A DNA stretch of 64,000 bases, taken from assembly GCA_034670405.1 (NCBI GenBank), contig JAXDDX010000001.1, positions 16,594,001 through 16,658,000 of the forward strand, read 5' to 3'. This document shows positions 27,119 through 40,981 of the stretch, piece by piece (position 1 is the first letter of the stretch; the number at the start of each line of letters is the position of its first letter). Made by a program: the position numbers and the translations under genes. Source of the DNA: Hoplostethus atlanticus. Taxonomy: Eukaryota; Chordata; Actinopteri; Trachichthyiformes; Trachichthyidae. The notes beneath the pieces are model-generated. The model made no database searches. It was not told where the DNA came from and was given only the letters and a program-made list of their open reading frames with translations.

Positions 27119-27604
27119 TTAGGTGGAGGAGAAGTTGAGCCTCCTGTCCTTCAGTCTGAGTCTCTGGGTGTCAGCGCTAGAGATCTGGTTCCTCCACAGC
27201 CTAGACAGCACAAGGGCAATGTAACATCATGAATGTTTAAATATAGTACAAATCCAAACAAGGCTCCATGCAGTCTATTCTGCAGCACATTTCTGAATTA
27301 AACTGAATCCTTTTCGCTTCGCTTTCCCTTAAAATTGTTAATTAATTATCTTTTGTCGAAGAAATCACGTCTGCAAACTACTCAATATACTATCAGCACA
27401 TAGGTGAGACTAACAAAATGTATTGATCCATGTTCAAGCCAAAACCATCCCTATATATAACTATGAAAGCGAGCCAGGCTCACCTGATGAGCTGCAGAGC
27501 GGGACAGGACTGTAAGGCTCCGACCAGGGCCTCCGCTCCAACAACACTCACATTGTTGGACTCCAGACTGGGAGAAATGAACACATACATACCTCGTCAT
27601 GCCA

Positions 27605-27656
<52 letters not shown>

Positions 27657-27758
27657 ATGCTCATAAACTCACTCTAGTCTGACCAGCTTCTGACAGAGAG
27701 GCAAAACTTTGGCCAACTCCACTGCCACATCATCGCCACAACCATTCCATCCCAAACT

Positions 27759-27805
<47 letters not shown>

Positions 27806-28994
27806 TTACAAAGTGAATCCTCCTTGCATGATCAGGGGTCCCAAACTCAACACGAGGGCCACATTTGAGAAAGGAAGAGTCAAGGGCCGGACATTAAATT
27901 AGATATTAAGACTACTACAATGTACGGCTAAACAACATGACAAATAAATGTGTACTCAACATGGAAAATGTGTAAATAATAACATCTTAGTCATGTTTAA
28001 CTTATAATGGATGTCTTGTCATTTCCAATAGCTTCCACCTCTTTGGGAGCGCGTCCTCCTACGTTTCATGATAGGTTCCTACCAACAACAAATAGCCTCC
28101 CGCAGGCCTAAATATGACACATCAATGGATGCACGATATTCAGCCATACTCTCGTAGAGATTGTTCTGTGATGTTCTAGAATAGTCCTGAACCGTGGCAA
28201 CTTTCCGAACGGGGACACGGTGTTTGTCAGGTGTGACCCCGTGGGATATTTCCACATAACAAGGTGCTTCAGAAGGGGCAGCCTCGAGGCCGGGCTGTGG
28301 CACCGTGGCTCTAATGGAGGGAGAAAACGATCTCGCCTCGAGAGATTGAACGTCGGCCCTCAGTGTGCAATTCACCGCAATTCGGTCATTCGCGTAATTC
28401 CGGCGCACTCGCACACATTGGCTTTCCCCTTAACCAGCCATGAAACTGACAATTTCCTCACAAATCTGAGCAGTGCTGAGTCCTTGTAGCAGATGAGACG
28501 CACAAGCTTTTTGTCTTGACACTCTCAGAGAGGTAATCGGCTCCCAAACTGTCTTGAAATTGTCTGTGAGGGAGAATGAAATGACAACCCAGATTCAACA
28601 CCTGGGCCGGATCCAAATTCTCGCTGGGCCGGATCCAGTTTTTGATCGTAGTCAAAAGGTTTTTGTTTTTTTTCCACAATCCCATTTTCTTTTTCATGTT
28701 ACCTCACATCCTGTATGAGGTGACAGTTGGCCAGGCTGGCAGCTACGGCACACAGCTCAGAGGTCCCAATGGAGGTCAAGCTGAAAGACCATAGAATAAA
28801 AGTGGAATGAAATGATTTAATACACACAGTACGAAACGTGTGACAGGTTGTGTTACAAGGCCGTAGTTCAACACATTGTAAAGTACCATAATAATAATAA
28901 AGAGTCTTACTGAATCTTGGTGAGGTTCTTCATGTAGACTAGTGCTTTGGACAGACTCACGGACCCTTCAGAACCGAGCTTGTTGTCTGATATA
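27119..28994 (-). CDS. nlrc5: nlrc5 last LRR exons and C-terminus
   Basis: Exons 28911-28994 (84), 28703-28780 (78), 27673-27756 (84), 27484-27567 (84) and the terminal coding exon 27119-27200 (SLWRNQISSADTQ... ending LNFSST, then TAA). Products such as SLESNNVSVVGAEALVGALQ are regular LRRs. The intron between 28703 and 27756 holds a hAT-like repeat and an (AG)n tract. Confidence 0.9.
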
Positions 28995-29052
28995 CTAGGA
29001 AAGACACACACAAGCACATATAGGACATGAACAAAATAGGGTAAATGTCAGT

Positions 29053-29105
<53 letters not shown>

Positions 29106-29617
29106 TTACTCTAGCAACGGTGAGGCGTGCCAGCGAGGGCAGGACTAGGACCATCCTGGCAGCAGAGAGATCACCGAGACTGTTACTGGACAGACTGGAA
29201 GACAGTGGCAGTAGATGTGTTAGTACTGGGTTGTGTTGTCCTCTGGGTACAGATGCACACAAAGCAAGGATTATTTAACTTTAACTTCATACTTCTACTT
29301 GACCAAAATGAAATCAGATCAAATTAAAAAAAAATAAAAAACAGGAGTGCAGGAGAAAATGACACCCTCTCTGGTGTTATGATTTTGACTGTGTGGTTAA
29401 AAAAAAACAGGATGAGGAGCCACTCGTGTGGCCCCGGAGTATAAATGGTACATATGAATGAACAAAAAACATGAATGAGGCCCCTGGTATGGGGTGTTTC
29501 ATATGTGCAATTATAGTCATCATGCCCTTACTAGAGCTCCTCCAGTTGATTACAGCTCTTCAGGGCCTCCAGCAGCCTCTCTCCTGATTGGTCATTGATA
29601 AGGTTCTTTGACAGACT

Positions 29618-29662
<45 letters not shown>

Positions 29663-30056
29663 TACGAGCGGTCTAACCTCTCTGACAGCCTTGGAAACTG
29701 CATCGGCACACAGACAATACAAGCAGGATGGTACAAGACCGATCCCTTACCTGATCTTCCTGAGGCCCGTCCAGACAGGAAGGAGTCTGGTCAGCTGTTC
29801 GACCCCTCGATCAGCCATCCTCCAGCCCTCCAAGCTGACACAGAGAGAAAAAACACATCCAACAGATACATTTTTTTTTTTACTCGGTTAAATACTTCTT
29901 GTTCAAGAATACATTGACTGTATGACAGCATCACTTCTGTGTGTGTAAAACTCACTCTATCTCCTCCATTTGTGTGAGTCCCTCTATTGCAGCTAGAAAG
30001 TCCAGCACACCCTTCGCTTCTGATGGGCCCATCACGGTGGCAACCTTCAGACTGGG

Positions 30057-30120
<64 letters not shown>

Positions 30121-30946
30121 TACCATTTAAAGGATCATTTCGGTCCACGGTGAATGTAAAGCCAACAGACGAGTGGCCTCTCTTCCTTATGAAATCCCTG
30201 TTTTTAGCGGTAGCCTGTAGCTGGAGGGATTTTGTAGATGTCCGTTACTTCAGATATCGTAGTGGATAGGAAACAAGCCTTTTATCATCATTCAGTCCGA
30301 CTGATTTGTGCGTCTACTTAGCACCTTATTCTAATCCACCTCCATAGGAACTACTTGTACTTGGCTTAACAGTCACCGTGGCCGGAGGAGAGAGAGGATG
30401 ACTTGCAACCACGGTTATGATCCAGATCCAATCGTGAGTACATCCTAACGCACTGAGCCAAATTAACAGCCCTCAAGTCATCAGCTTGAAATCACAAAAT
30501 TTGAGAACTCATTTTAACATCATCAAACTTTGAAAAACACTTTTTCCAACGAATATGGCCCAAAGGGAGGCCATGGGAAGATCAGGCTGGAAAACAGAAT
30601 CATTACATACACGATGTTTCTGCAGAGTAGTCTGGAGACGCTAACTTATTTGCTATGCTATGTCGCCAAAACTGTTCCAAGTTAATTGAGTAGCCTTTAG
30701 AATTGCTCGCAAAAGTCAATTTTAGGTTATGAGAACAGTTATTATGAAAATGAAAGTTCCCAGAAGGAACAGTTTTGAAGATCATTTCTTTCTGATGAGT
30801 TTTGCTAATTGTTGCTCGGAGGCAAACAGCGGACCAGATTGTGTTCCTCACTTGAGTCTGCGTATGGAGCTGGTCTTGCGTAGTCCCTGGGCCAGACACG
30901 CCCTGCTGTCCTCATTCAGCGGCACCCAGTCCAGACTGGTGGGGGT

Positions 30947-31009
<63 letters not shown>

Positions 31010-34000
31010 ACTTAGACATTCAACACATTATAGGAGAGAAAATGTGCCTGTTCATTGTGTGTTCATATGTATAACGTGTGTGTGTGTGTTACCAAAGCCC
31101 CTCCAGACTGACACACTGTCCCAGTGCTTTGACCAGCTGCAGCGCTCCAGTCGCTGTCCATCCACGACAATGGGACAGACTAGTGGAGACAAGTCAAACA
31201 GCAGCATGTCCTCACAGTTATTTATATGAAACAGTTCAATGTTATCAATAGCATTCACTATAGAATTACAAAGTCAGCATGATATATATGTCTGACTGTT
31301 AAAATAATGTACATGTCTATAGATGTTATGCTTACTTGACTGATCTGAGACAGGGCAGCTTCAGGAACGTTCTGGCCAGGTTCTCAGCTCCTCTGTCACT
31401 GATCACATGACCTGACAGACTGACAAGAGAGAGCAACATCTTTTCAGTCATTTCATTCAGACAACATGGATCCTTCTATATGGGAGTAAAGTCCATACTT
31501 GACCAGGAAAAAGTGAGGTTGGAATCCATTTTTTTAAAGCATCTGCTAGGAGTCGACTGAAACTCAACCAGCCACGCAATGCAAGGCAGAGCTAGGTCTC
31601 TTTCCCCTCTATGTGAAGATCTAAAAGAGCCACGACATACTGGATTCATCTGAACCAGGCTGACTATGAGTCCATTAAACACCAAGTATTGATGCATAAC
31701 CTCAGTAAAAGAGAAAAAGACCCTCTTGCTGAGCTAGTTCAGGTTACCTCAGGCTACACGGTTTCTCAACCAAACAGAAAGAACACCAATGCAAGCACAG
31801 GTGTTATTCAGTACTAAATTGAAACCTTGAATTGGCGGGTCTTGAGATTGAAACCAGAGAAGAGGCTGTGTAAACACTGCGATTTGAAAAAAAAGACGGA
31901 GACGGAGATGCATTCGGTGTTTGAATGTCCCAAATACAGCAGGATAAAAGAAATGAAGGTGAATAGATTCCAGGTTTTGATACTACATGTCTCTGCCCTC
32001 TCCCAGGAACAAATATTCCTCCATGCACTTGGAGAGGAGGCTAGATCTGCCGGCCAGATGGCTACAGAAACTACTTGAGATATGGAGCTTCACTACCATA
32101 TATGTTGATGCTATGTTAATAAATACTGTATGTGTACTGTTGTCTGAAAACAAACTGAAATTACTTACATATTTTCACTATTACTTGTATTTAATATGTA
32201 GTATTTGATACTACAGTGATGGATATACTATTGTAAATAATTATAGAAATATTGATATTATCATAGTTATCTATCAATAATCAATAAAGAAGATACAGAG
32301 TAATTGTGCCCTTGTTTTGGATCTTAATATTTTGTTTTATGTGTGTGTTTGTTATGTTTGAATTCACCGAATTAAAAAAATAAAATGATATGATGAAACA
32401 TGTTGGCTGGTTACCAAGGTGCCTACTCTTGGTTCTGATGGTTCGATTGTAAATATCACAAGAAAATGAAGAGTGATAAAATGTGCAGACATCATACTGA
32501 GTTCTGAGTGATATCGGCTCGCTCTAAAGTAAAGACAAGAGATTTACCGAGAGCAAACAACCAAGCAACATCTCAAACTACACTCTGCTCAGACAGGACA
32601 GATGAAATTGCTCTCGACTGTTTTGAGAATAAAACTGTGCCTCAGGTATAAAAAGGCTATTTGCTGTATTGCTCACTTTAAGCACTGGATGCCTGTGGAG
32701 TGCAGCAGGGCCTCTGACAGCCGCTCAACCACATCCGCACAAGTCTCTTTGGAACCGAGACTACGGGAGAAAAGAACAGACGAGCTTCATGCTGGGATCC
32801 TGAAAACAATCGTTCGTAATGGACAAAGTGACAAACGTAAAAAAAAAACCTCTTACCTGAGAGTGGTGAGATTTGGCAGCGAGGGCAGGACAGAGCAGAG
32901 GAACTCGGCTCCCTCTGTACCCAGGCTGTTGTGGGACAGACTGTGGACAGCGAGGACAACGTCATCAGAGTGAAGCAAAGTGAAGTGAACACAGGATTGA
33001 GATCATTGTATGTACGTAGATTTCTTTCTTTCATGCACAAATATCTGTGATTGAACATATAACAACTGATGGTACTAACTCCAGCTCTGTCAGCAGAGGA
33101 CACCTCTGGATGATGCTGCTCATAGCTGCTAGGTGGCGCCCTTCTACTGCACAGTCCACAAGGCTGTAGAGAAGAGGAGAGGATACACGCTTTACAGTTG
33201 GGAAAGTGGCTATTGGATGTTGGCATTCTTAAACCAGTGTGGCCACAAGTTTCTGCACTATTTACAATTATTTTTTTGCATTTTGTGTTTCTCAAGACCA
33301 CGTTTCCTGTAAACCTTGTGTTTTTTTTGTTGACAAGAGGATGTTTGTACTTGCCCCCCTCCCCTAGCAACAGTTCTGTCCAGGACCATTGGAACCCTTA
33401 ACGTACAGCTTCTGAAATAACTTTGGTATTGTAACTTATTCTATTGTAACTTCACCTTTCATCTGTTAACAACACATGATCAAACAATAAGGATATAGAT
33501 ATAAAAAAAAATATTTTATGGCTAAACTGAGAAGTGGCTATTGGTTCCCTTTTCTACTATTTAGTTGCAGCCTTTGGCAATGACGACTGCTACCACACAT
33601 TTCTTGTAACCATCGATAAGCTTCCTGCACCTTTCTGCTGTTTCCTCTTGAGCCACTCCTGGGAGCTTTTGGATGTGTGTTTTGGGTCACTGTCCTGCTG
33701 GAGGACCCATGACCTTGGCCTAGTCTTGGCCATAACTTTTTGCAGTCTGACAAGGAAAGCTGATGTGGAGCTGAAACTATGCAGTTGGAATAGAGGAACT
33801 GGAATAAAGTTGTGTGTTTCTTCCAAAATAAAAAGGGTTCCTGTGTTGTGCTGTAAAGCAATACAGCAGTTTTCTGCCAATCTTCTCAATGATCTTCTCT
33901 CTCTCTCGTCTGTTGAGGGTAATTATACGAATGCCTCAACGTGGTAATGATGTATTGATCTTAAAATTCAACAGGCAGCAATTTAAAAGAAAAACAACAA

Positions 34001-34431
34001 TGTTTTCTTACCCTATTTTTTCTGTAGGCATTGATGGAGCTGGATCTGTGGAGTCACCACTATAAACACAAACACCAGTACAGTATAGCCTAGATCATTT
34101 TCAAGTTTGATATCAGAAAGGAGCCAGAAAACACCCGAACACACCCGCCTTGACGACAGGTGTTGGTGTTATATTATGTGCTGAAGTTAATGTGTGTATA
34201 CAGATAATAGACAGTGAATAATAATACACACCATTTCTGTTGAGTCAAATATTGCAAAGTAAGAAATTTGAAATACAAGACATAATTCTTTACCTGACTG
34301 AAGTCGGACCAGTGAACTTTATCAACGACAAGTACAGCGTGGTTTGGTGCACCCTGCGAAGTCAATGCACTTTTAATCTTTACACATTACACCATACATA
34401 TACCTGTATACCGGCACCTTGATGTGGGCCA

Positions 34432-34485
<54 letters not shown>

Positions 34486-34634
34486 CCTCTGTGTCTCTAC
34501 TGGTATGCATCTGCATATCTCACCCGATAGTGTGTATGTTTCTGTTGAGGTTCAGACAGCGGCACACCAAACTAACAGCTGCCTCTGACTTTATCCAACG
34601 CTCCTCAATACTGACACGAGAGAGAGAGACAGAA

Positions 34635-34674
<40 letters not shown>

Positions 34675-35323
34675 AGCACTTAACACTAGAACTGGCTCAA
34701 TATCCACAAAACAATCCACAAAAAGTCTGTAGAGCAAAGCTAAAACTTCTCCACCCAGCTATAAAAATTACAGAGGAAATTGACAGTGTGCACGTATTTA
34801 CACATATACACACCAAAGGAATAGGGAGGGGGCGTGTCTCTGTAGCCAAGTCTAGACTGAGTGAGGCAGTGGTTAAAAATGGTTGAGCCATGTGACCCAG
34901 AATTACCTCGTGTCACCAGCATGGCAGCAGAATGGCTACGAAACCACGGACGTAGTGACAGAAATTGACTTTAGGATGGACAGAAAACAGAGGCTGCATC
35001 CATCTCTTCTCACCTGACATGACATGTTCTGTGACCACTGTTGAGCAGTTTCACCAAGTCTTCAATGCACTGGGACCCAAACCAGTTGTTCTTGAACCTA
35101 CAGACACCAAGCACAAAGCAATCACTCCGAAATTCATCATACCATGGTTATTAAGCATCAGAGGCTAGTATGAAAAAGTCCTCACATCGCCCTCAAATCA
35201 AGCTAGTGCTGTCACTGTGTCATACAAAATCAGGTCTGGAATCTGTCCCTTGATGACATGGATCTTCACTTTGAGGCTAGGGAAGGTCTTTGTCTTCTTG
35301 CTTCAGCCACTACAAATTCTGTC

Positions 35324-35365
<42 letters not shown>

Positions 35366-38300
35366 TATACAGTATGTGTGTCTGCTTACTTCAGAGTGTG
35401 CAGGGAGGGTAGTAAGTTGAGGCTGTTCCATATGACCTGCAGTCCGTCAGGCCACTGGCTAATACTGGACAACCTGTTACAGTGAGGGACACAGATAAAA
35501 AAATCAGTCAGGTCTAATTCATCAGTAGGTGCAGTTATCAAATGTTTAATGTTGTATAAGGTTTGCACTCAAATAACATCTGTCATAAATTCTGATACCA
35601 GTGCATGAAAACCTCAAGCTCTAGTTCATTTTTGTTTCTTGAAATTAAACATACTCGTTATTGTAGCTGTTGGGTGGAAGCCTTTGTATCTCCCAAATAT
35701 CAACCTTTCAGGAAGTAAGCTTTGTTTTCAGATTGACCACCATGCATTTTTGAGTTCATGCAATGGGTTTCACCAATAGAGGAGCATGTGACAGAAGTTG
35801 CAACATGAACTTACAGTGCCAAAGAAACACATTTGAAAGATGGACATGGATGCCCCAGGTTGTACTCACTCCAGTTTGGTCAAACTGGGACAGCCAGACA
35901 GGATCCCTGCCAGTCTGTTCAGGTGGGCAGGTTCCAAACTACTGTCTCTGACACTGGGGAGGGAAGGGAATGGATGGAGACAGAGAGAGAAAGAGGCAGG
36001 AGGAAGAGTTTGGAAGGGCAAAAAAGTGAGAGCGTAGTCACCCAGAGCTGCTAGCTGCATTGTTTTGTGTTATTGGGACTTAAAAATCGTTCTTAAATCA
36101 GTTCATAACAGTTTTCAAGCTGCTCAAGTGGAAAATATTGTGCTTTGGGTTGAACTTCCTGTCGCCGTGTGCCATCCGGGTTTGTCAGAGTGCGTCCACA
36201 CTAAGCCGTTTAACTTAGCGGTGGACACCTGGCTGAAGGCGACGTGTCAATCAAACAGAAAGCCATAGTAGTTATGAAGGTTGACTCAAGGAGTGGTAAG
36301 CAGCCATATTACCGCCTTCAATGACTGCTTACAATGACATTAATACCTGTTAATACGTGTTAAATCAATACTAGATTCGATTCGATTATCAGCAACCGTT
36401 GTTCCCTCTTTGCACCGTATGTTGTTGTCCTACCTTAGTGCTTTGCCACAGCTTCCATCTTGTTCAAAACGGATGAGCGACCTCTCCTCCGCTCCCAGAC
36501 TAATGCATCAGAAAGACAGCCAGGCAGCCAGAGACAGACAGCCAGACAGCCAGGCAGCCACAGACAGACAGCCAGACAACCACAGACAGACAGGCAGACA
36601 GGCAGACAGACAGGCAGACAGGGATGAATATATCCTCATGAATTCATTCTTTTGATTCTTCATGCTCGCCCCCCCCCTCCTTCATTCCTTCATTCCCTCA
36701 CTCTTTCCTTCATTGCTAGATGGGACAGTAAACAGACTCACCTGACTTCTACATCAGAGGCCTTGTCACAGGTACACAGTGTACTGGCCACATCTAGCGC
36801 CCCCTGTTGGGTCAGGCTATTGTTGCTCAGACTGTGGATGGAGAAACACCAAGTGCATCCTTACATACCGATATTATATATTTATACACACAAATTGGTA
36901 AATGCACAGTGAAAAGGGGAAACAAATGAATAAATATATTCATAAAGCAATAAAAGTACAACTGAATAAATAAATAAATAAATTAGGAAGATATATATTT
37001 TTTATCTACAAATACAACTTAAATATATTAATTAATTAATATATTAAGTATTAATTTATTTATTTCCCTTTTTATTTTATTTATTGAGTCATGTATTCAT
37101 TTATTTATGCCCTTTTTATGCTATTTCAAATTCCTCAATTCCCCAAAATCACTGTTCTGTGTGTCCTGCATCTTCATAGAAAAAGTATTACAAATTTAAA
37201 AAGTATTATTCCAACACAACACAGGCACCAGTTAAAGGTCTTTGAATTTTGTGCTGGAAAGTGCAGCATAATAGAGAAGCAAATGGTGACCAGTTGAATT
37301 TCCTGTCTTTTGCAACTTTTGACAAACCTTTCACTGAAAACATCTTTTTTTACTATTAGTTTTGTGGTTGCTAACCAGCATACCTCAACATTGTGCAACA
37401 TCATGTGTGTATCTTACTTGACAGAGCTGGTGATTTGAAGTCTTGGCAGGGAATCCACAAAATACTTCACTCCCTCGTCTTTCAAAAGGTTACTTGACAA
37501 ACTACAGTGAAAACAAAGAATAGGTTACCATCCGTGTCAATACTGTGCCAGCAAGTGAGAGAGTTTATGTGTGAGGTTGTGTTTGTGTGAGTGTGTGGTA
37601 CATACTCCAGGTCAGATATCTGAGGACACTGCTCCAAGATCTCAACCAGTCTCTCCACGTTGTCACTGCTCAGGCTAAAATGACTTAACCTTCATGGACA
37701 GACAGACAGTCAGTTAGACATCCAGTCATGTTCACACTATTTCACTTTTTTTTTCAGAAAAGGTGCTGCCTCAACTGTGTTTTGTGCTAATAATGAAAAG
37801 CGGGTTGCACGACACGCACTTTGTTTCCATAACAACCAGCTGCAGTGGTGCCCCCATCATCAAACAGTGTCCAACTCAGACATTTACTGACACTCCTGCA
37901 ACACAGTCAATGTGCTCCCATACTAACACTTCATGATCAATGGAAGAACTACGTCCAACTTTTCTACGTCATTTTTTTGTTGTTGTCTTAAACTGTCAGC
38001 TGTTTATGTACTGTGAAACCCCGCCTCCTCTTTTGTGTGATTGGTCAGCTCCCAAAAAAAGTGGTCGACATCACGTGCACGCCTCTAAAAAGTTAAAAAA
38101 AGTTATACATAGACAGTCAATCAGAAAGATTTCAGCTGAAGCTACATCGGCCATACTGTGAGACAAACTGAATTTGCCTTTTCAACCGCCCTCCTTCCAG
38201 TATTTCTATAGATGGTCCACGTGATCAGTGCTCGTAACTGACCTGCAGCTGGCTTGTTCTGCTTTCACTGTGTCGAGCTGGATGAAGGATTCACTCTGAG

Positions 38301-40908
38301 GCCTGAAGTAGAGTTGAAAGCAACCTTTAACTCTTTCAAACATTATCCATGACAGATATGAAATCATTGATATAACTGATCTATCACAGTATCTCGTATT
38401 AATTCTAGCCTCAAACTAGCTCGACTAGCTGTGTTAGTAAATCAGGAACAGGGTAAAACTTGTTCTTTTCTTGATGGATGCAACTAAGGTACCTGAGGTC
38501 CACTGATTTGACCCGCCGGATGTCAATCAAACAGCTGACCAATGTCAACGCTCCATCTATGGACATGTTGGTATGGCTGACACTGTGTAAGAAGGGAAGA
38601 AAGGGTTGAGGAAAAGTAAGGCAAGATGAAATTGTCCTTTGGCTGCCAGGTTTTCTGAAAATCATCTTAATAATATCATCATACTAATATCTTCATACTA
38701 TAGTGAAAGAGGGCCCTGGGCAGCAGCTTTGTGTAGGATTTGATGGGTGGTAGAAATGAATATATAGCTGGAAGATGTGTAGTCAGTTTTACAATTTACA
38801 CAAAATGATGAGATTGCAAACTGGCTGCTGTGGTGGCCCGGAGGTGGTTGGAATTCCCACAGTAGCTGGTAAAATGAGAAACACTCTTCACTCCCTGACA
38901 ATCTACTGTTGAGTTGTCCTTGAGCAAGGCACATAACCCCCAACTGTTCCGGTGGAGCTGCTCAGTGTGGTTGTACTGGGCAGCTCCCAGTTGTGCATGT
39001 GTGTCTGAAGCAGGGTGTGGCTGCAGAAGAGCAAGCGTGCTCGGATAACGTTCCCTGGATGAGTAAATTGACGTTTGACCAAATCTGGTGGGAACACAGA
39101 GCCAACTACTAGTTTCCACTAGTCTTTGATTGCTGGTACAAACACATTTCTGCACTGTTGAATGGGCTGTTTCAAGCCAGGGTCAGCCTTCCCATTAGCT
39201 TCTGTTGTTGACTTTAAAATTATTGGGTGAAATGTAAATGTGGAATAGAAATAGGTGTGATGTCGGGATCGTGTTTGTGAGTATAGGTCTGACCAGTGTT
39301 GAGGCAGGTGCTTCTCGGATGCCAGAATTGATTGGTGAACTACTGGAGGTGTTGTAAACTTTGATGGGAGGTGCTCACTTGATAAGCCCGATCACGTACC
39401 CATGAAAAGCGGTGAAATGTGTCGGCTCACCACCACAGGTTCAAGGTTCACTGTATTAAAGCGTTAGGGAAATTCTGTCGGTGCAGTAAAACAGGATATA
39501 GACATAGTGGTGGTGACTTAGCGCTGTTGTGCGCTGGGGAGCAACACCGAGGCGGGGGATGCCAGCAGACTCAACATTCACAATACAGGCTATCGCATGT
39601 CAAAGGGCTAAGCAGCCTGGAGGAAGTGACGGAAGGAAGGAAGACAGAAGTGCTTCAAGTGCTCATTTGTCACTCAGCTACACAATACTTCCTGCCACAA
39701 AGCTGCAGCCTCAGTGAAGTTAGAAGAGTGCCAACTTATCAAACATATTCCTGTACATATGTTTGTGTATGAGCCATACACATTTCTGTATGCCTGCTAC
39801 TTCCATCTGTAAATGCTAAAAATGCACATTTGCACATCCAGACTCATTTCGGGAAGTTACCTCCATCCGTATATTTTCCAAGGTGATAGCTAGCAGTGCG
39901 CATCTGAACACATTTCTTTCTGATCATGTTACCTTCAGGGACCAATTTAGGTTTCATCTAATCTAATACAATGGAACAAAACCGGTACAATAACAAAGCA
40001 ATCTGCACTCACCCTCACATACAAAATCACCTCACACGCTGATCAATTCATGCACTCGGCACCCCACTGACACATGCATGCACACACGACCTGCACGCAA
40101 TCATTCGGCGAGGGGAGGAGTTCTTACTCGAGCCTCTGCAGCGATGTCATCTTGGGCAGGACTTTCAGCAGCTGCTTCACGGCCTTGTCTTTCAATGAGC
40201 TGCGAGACAAACTGACGACAACACGACTAGTATATACATCTGTCTCTCCTCTCATACCACAATGTCACAACGCATGCGTGTACGACAGGGCGACTTACTC
40301 TAGCTCCAAGCGGGAGGGACACCGGCTCAATCTCCTACACAGCTTGGTCATGTATGGATGCTGGATGTTGCTGCGGGTAACCCTACAGTGTAAAAGAGGC
40401 GAGGAGAGTTTAGATGTCACCGCAAAACCACTTTGCTTCTACTCCTACTTTTAATCTGGAAATGATGTTCTCAACCTACTGTACCTGAACCTCTTGAGCT
40501 GCTGTTCTTCATCACTGAAACATTGCCAGAGAACATGATTAACTGAGAGACAACGCAGGCGGTGGTATTGAGATGTGTGGATGTTTTCACCGAGGAGGCT
40601 TTGCTACCTTTCGTTGGGGCGGAACTTCAGGATCACCTGGTCTCTGCCGCCGTCACTGGAAAAACCAAGAGGATACCCAAGAGTGAATGCCAGCGTTTGA
40701 CACAACTCCGTACTGGCTGCTTGCCATGTTGGTGATACTACGTGCATTCATTCTGCTGTTGCACTCATCATGAGGCATTCTGGGAAATAGCTGCCTAAAA
40801 CCTGACGAGTACCTGACGTGAACTTCTGTCATTCTGCGATGGGTGCAGAGAGCGCTAGCCAGCATCAGCACTCCTTCCATGTTGATGCCATTCTTACTGG
40901 CACTGGGT

Positions 40909-40981
<73 letters not shown>

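Noticed and set aside
28079-28414. 111-codon minus-strand frame in an nlrc5 intron
   Set aside because: It lies wholly inside a hAT-like element and matches no transposase or host domain I recognise.
32678-33370. 230-codon minus-strand frame
   Set aside because: It runs through three nlrc5 LRR exons and their introns in the wrong frame; the exon-by-exon phase-2 reading gives clear LRRs instead.
36510-36620. CRISPR-like regular repeat
   Set aside because: The CAGACAGG units are contiguous with no unique spacers; it is an intronic minisatellite in a vertebrate.
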